64,000 nt of DNA from ENR-C20 sp942493145 (lineage in GTDB: Bacteria > Bacillota > Clostridia > Acetivibrionales > DTU013), in contig OW818679.1 in NCBI GenBank assembly GCA_942493145.1, forward strand, positions 4,092,001 through 4,156,000, written 5' to 3'. A program made the position numbers and the translations under genes. Below the pieces are notes generated by a model. The model saw nothing but the letters and a program-made list of their open reading frames with translations, did no database searches and was not told the origin of the DNA. Below are positions 61,526 through 64,000 of this stretch, piece after piece. How positions within the stretch are numbered: position 1 is the first letter of the stretch; the number at the start of each line of letters is the position of its first letter.

Positions 61526-62606
61526 GCGATCCCTCCTCCGCCGAAACTCTTAATACCCGATCGACCGCCACCCTGGCATCGTTGATTGACTCCGATAAAG
61601 GCTTCGGTCCCTTGACCGTACCTGCCAGATATATACCGGAAGCCATTTCATCTTCTATATTATAAAGGAAACCCCTGTCATCCTCCTGAAGATTGAAGAC
61701 AGTAGCAAGCCTCTCATTATCGGCCCCCGGGTGGATCCCTTCCGACAACACAACCAGGTCGGCTGCTATTGTCTTTATTCCCCCGTTTTCCCTGTCTTCA
61801 CAGGTGATCTCAAGGCAGCCGTCCCTACGTGAAATATCCACAGGTTTGCATAATATGTAGCCAATGCCACGGCTGTCAAGCTCTTCAAAGGACAGTTCCT
61901 GGGCATATCCCGCTTCCTGGAGGTCCATATACAGCATGTTTATTTCAATATCCTTATAGAAATATTTCAGTGCCCTTGCCATCCTGTATGAGTATCCGCA
62001 GCAGACCCTCGAACAGTAATCTGCCTTTTCCTGAATGGAGCGTGATCCGTTACATTGGATGAAGACTGCCCTTTTTATGTCACCCTTCAAGCTGATGCCT
62101 GAATAGCCAGGTACTCCGGCGTTCGAGGCAACAGAGCCTCTTTTGTAAAGCAGTTCTTCCAGATGGCTTGCCCAGATGATATTTTCATCCTTTGCCCATT
62201 GAATACTGCGTGTCTCTTTTTCTGAAGATTTGACATAACCCGTTGCCAGGATTATTGACCGGATATCAGTGATTGTCCGGATAAAGGGTGCGCATCCGTT
62301 GCCCGAACCCAAACCGGCCGTCCTTATCCCGAGCGAATATTCCCCAGGCTTTCCTGTAAGCCCGATTACCTCGCTGTCATATATAATTTCGATATTAATA
62401 TTGTTTTTAACCTTGTCGAATACACCTTCAACCAGGCACAAGTTGTCCCTGACGCATTTTTCATCTGCCTTGCAACCAAAGTTCCTTATGTTGCCGCCCA
62501 TGACACCGCTCTTTTCGACAAGTACGACCGACTTCCCCGCTTCAGAAAGCCTGTATGCCGCGCTACATCCTGCAATGCCGCCGCCTATCACCGCTATCCT
62601 ATCCAT
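61518..62606 (-). CDS. HdrA-like FAD subunit (N-terminal half)
   Basis: The 362-residue protein starts with a dinucleotide fold IAVIGGGIAGCSAAYRLSEAG and VVLVEKSGVMGGNIRNFGCKA. It continues with the HdrA motif FIQCNGSRSIQEKADYCSRVCCGYS and ends with GIYLAGTVKGPKPLSESINDA. It lacks ferredoxin motifs, which are in the following gene; the two overlap by 8 bp. It is the first gene of the long minus-strand set, with AAAGGGGAA before the ATG. Together the two give a second HdrA unit next to metVF. Confidence 0.82.
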   Translation of the reverse strand: MDRIAVIGGGIAGCSAAYRLSEAGKSVVLVEKSGVMGGNIRNFGCKADEKCVRDNLCLVEGVFDKVKNNINIEIIYDSEVIGLTGKPGEYSLGIRTAGLGSGNGCAPFIRTITDIRSIILATGYVKSSEKETRSIQWAKDENIIWASHLEELLYKRGSVASNAGVPGYSGISLKGDIKRAVFIQCNGSRSIQEKADYCSRVCCGYSYRMARALKYFYKDIEINMLYMDLQEAGYAQELSFEELDSRGIGYILCKPVDISRRDGCLEITCEDRENGGIKTIAADLVVLSEGIHPGADNERLATVFNLQEDDRGFLYNIEDEMASGIYLAGTVKGPKPLSESINDARVAVDRVLRVSAEEGSHV

Positions 62607-62663
62607 AGTGACATTCCCCTTTGCGCAGTTCTCAAGCTACTTTCCGTTTTATATCGTTTTCTA

Positions 62664-62730
62664 TATCATAAAGTAGCCCGTGTTATTTTTATTGTACTAA
62701 TTTTGTTTTTTATAGTAGCTTTTTATGATA
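62664..62730. promoter_or_regulatory. Inverted repeat in the divergent control region
   Basis: TATCATAAAG (62664-62673) and CTTTTTATGATA (62719-62730) form an imperfect dyad between the hdrA-like operon (minus) and the methyl-THF methyltransferase gene (plus). It may be an operator; the spacing is long and the region AT-rich. Confidence 0.3.
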
Positions 62731-62744
62731 ATACGTCGCTTGTA

Positions 62745-62773
62745 TTGTATTACCACAACCACTGTTCTATAAT
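62745..62773 (+). promoter_or_regulatory. Probable sigma-A promoter of the methyltransferase gene
   Basis: TTGTAT (62745-62750), 17-nt spacer, TATAAT (62768-62773), 94 nt before the start codon. The -10 box is perfect, the -35 box fair. Confidence 0.42.
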
Positions 62774-62867
62774 CACCCTATCGGCTGTAGTTTAGTGCTG
62801 AATAAAATATGAAGGTTTTTCAATGGCTCCATACCGGCCTAAAAACGGTATAGTTAGGGGGATAGCG

Positions 62868-63668
62868 ATGATAATTATCGGAGAGAAGATCAACAGTACG
62901 TTGAAGTCAGTCAGACCCGCAATGGAAAGTTATGATGCCGCTGCCATACAGGATCTCGCCAGGAGGCAGTATGAAGCGGGGGCTTCATATATCGATGTGA
63001 ACGCAGGTATGTTCATGGATGATGAACCAGAAAGGACGGCATGGCTGGTCAACACCATCCAGGAAGTGATCGATGCACCTTTTTCAATTGACTCACCCAA
63101 TCCAAAGGCCCTTGAAAGTGGTTTGAAAGCAAACAGGAACGGGAAGCCCATAATCAATTCGATTACCAATGAAACCAAAAGATATAACGAAGTGATGCCG
63201 TTGGTAGTACAGTACAAGGCCGGTATCGTAGCCCTGTGCATGGATGACACCGGCATGCCTGAAACTGTGGATAAAAGGCTGTCTATAGCAGAAAACCTCG
63301 TAGAAAAACTAACCAAAGAAGGCGTCAAACTGGATGACATATATATAGACCCCATGGTAAGACCCGTATCTACAGGCTGCCATTATGGGTTAGTCGCTAT
63401 CGAAACTATCCGGAAGGTAAAGACTGAGTTCCCGGAAATCCATATCGCATGCGGATTGAGTAACATATCCTTCGGATTGCCCGCCAGGAAGGTAATGAAT
63501 CAAACCTTTTTGATAGCTGCAATGGCAGCAGGTATGGACGGAGCCATCCTGGACCCGCTGGACAAAAAGCTTATGACATACCTGTATGCAGCTGAAACCC
63601 TTCTTAACCAGGATGAATTCTGCATGAATTTCCTGACCAAATTCAGGGACGGTTCTCTCGAAGTATAA
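62868..63668 (+). CDS. Methyl-THF:corrinoid methyltransferase (AcsE/MtvA-like)
   Basis: About 266 residues, matching the compact pterin-binding methyltransferases. IGEKINSTLKSVRPAMES is the start, SYIDVNAGMFMDDE holds the pterin-binding Asp-Asn motif, and DSPNPKALESGLKAN, INSITNE and HIACGLSNISFGLPAR are all family marks. It moves the methyl group between methyl-THF and a corrinoid protein, and so links the THF branch encoded to the left with the corrinoid island at 35-42 kb or with an ACS-type corrinoid protein elsewhere. GGGGG lies 6 nt before the ATG at 62868; the 15 upstream codons are unlikely to be used. It is divergent from the hdrA-metVF-fhs set. Confidence 0.92.
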   Translation: MIIIGEKINSTLKSVRPAMESYDAAAIQDLARRQYEAGASYIDVNAGMFMDDEPERTAWLVNTIQEVIDAPFSIDSPNPKALESGLKANRNGKPIINSITNETKRYNEVMPLVVQYKAGIVALCMDDTGMPETVDKRLSIAENLVEKLTKEGVKLDDIYIDPMVRPVSTGCHYGLVAIETIRKVKTEFPEIHIACGLSNISFGLPARKVMNQTFLIAAMAAGMDGAILDPLDKKLMTYLYAAETLLNQDEFCMNFLTKFRDGSLEV

Positions 63669-63720
63669 AGGGAAGTATAAAGGGACGGTCCAATACTATA
63701 GGGACGGTTTTCACAGAAGC

Positions 63721-63777
63721 ATGGGTACGGTTCCCGCGCATCAAAGCTACATAACGATGCGTGAGAACCGTACCCAT
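63721..63777. repeat. Palindromic repeat between convergent genes (ACGGTTC family)
   Basis: Arms 63721-63742 and 63756-63777 (22 nt) pair with two mismatches around a 13-nt loop. The core GGTACGGTTC resembles the unit at 32186-32239. Before it lie direct repeats of GAAGTATAAAGGGA and two GGGACGGT copies (63662-63710). Confidence 0.75.
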
Positions 63778-63778
63778 T

Positions 63779-64000
63779 TTACTTCTCGTTTTTGTCCACC
63801 CAATCCTTGGCGTCCATGACAGCTTCCTTTCTTGGTATTGAAACCAGTGAGTCGGCCGCTCTCAGATATATATCCAATATTGCAGCAGTTTCATGAGCTT
63901 TTACTATCTTTTCAGGTTTTTTGCTCCTATTCTCCTTACGCACAGTTTCCCTCCACAGAATCCAGAAATCAACAGTATTCCAGAAATTTTCGTCGATATA
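63779..64000 (-). CDS. Unidentified protein, C-terminal 73 residues only
   Basis: Reading leftwards from the window edge, the frame is open and ends in TAA at 63779. The visible part is helical and charged (FWNTVDFWILWRETVRKENR, then IVKAHETAAILDIYLRAADS, ending in a Lys/Asp-rich tail). No family is recognised. The N-terminus lies beyond the window. Confidence 0.55.
   Translation of the reverse strand, partial: YIDENFWNTVDFWILWRETVRKENRSKKPEKIVKAHETAAILDIYLRAADSLVSIPRKEAVMDAKDWVDKNEK

Noticed and set aside
62607..62867. A riboswitch (cobalamin or THF type) before the methyltransferase gene
   Set aside because: No conserved box or multi-stem layout of either class was visible; only a promoter and an imperfect dyad could be supported.

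Overview
Organism: the window looks like the chromosome of an anaerobic, endospore-forming, S-layered Firmicute of the class Clostridia. The evidence is the syntenic sporulation block murA-spoIID-spoIIQ-spoIIID-mbl-flhO-flhP, two giant surface proteins with S-layer-homology domains, strong Shine-Dalgarno sites, a rubredoxin/flavodiiron pair and a full formate-to-methyl-tetrahydrofolate (THF) branch of the Wood-Ljungdahl pathway. No rRNA, tRNA, CRISPR array or CODH/ACS gene is seen, so the genus and the final carbon product stay open. Layout: (1) 1-5.5 kb, minus strand: a truncated YcdB-like secreted protein, a phosphodiester glycosidase, a FlgJ-like rod-binding protein, flhP, flhO and mbl. (2) 5.9-15.0 kb: spoIIID cut in two by an 8.88-kb element. 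The 3' half is at 5884-6042 and the 5' half at 14902-15036. Both junctions carry the same 10-bp core (TGTGGACGGT). The element encodes a large serine recombinase, a small protein just upstream of it, and a cargo of secreted/surface-protein genes that look mostly decayed. Joining the two cores restores an 89-codon SpoIIID in frame. (3) 15.2-28.0 kb: an M23 peptidase of the SpoIIQ type, spoIID, murA and two paralogous fibronectin-III/SLH surface proteins. (4) 28.2-32.2 kb, plus strand: prepilin peptidase, shikimate kinase, a cluster of five DnaA-box-like sites, a collagen-like repeat protein with a sigma-K-like promoter, rubredoxin and flavodiiron protein. (5) 32.3-35.2 kb, minus strand: an ArsB/NhaD-type permease and a FapA (DUF342) protein. 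(6) 35.4-41.8 kb: a corrinoid methyltransferase island with a RACo-like activator, two UroD-fold methyltransferases, a corrinoid protein and a PocR/AraC regulator. (7) 41.8-62.6 kb, minus strand: one long co-directional gene set, hdrA-like, hdrA-mvhD-like, metV, metF, hdrC, tandem hdrA, then mvhD/flxD, flxC, flxB, flxA, fhs, folD, fchA, nuoE, nuoF, fdhA, fdhD. (8) 62.9-63.7 kb, plus strand: a methyl-THF:corrinoid methyltransferase, then an unidentified partial gene at the right edge. How the genes work together: region 6 can move methyl groups from an unknown methyl donor onto a corrinoid protein. The region 8 enzyme can exchange methyl groups between corrinoid and THF. Region 7 interconverts methyl-THF, methylene-THF, methenyl-THF, formyl-THF, formate and CO2. 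It carries an NAD(P)H-linked Flx/Hdr module wired to MetFV in place of the usual HdrB, and a NuoEF-linked formate dehydrogenase. The strongest candidate for something undescribed is the spoIIID intervening element, a skin-like, developmentally excisable element in a gene other than sigK.
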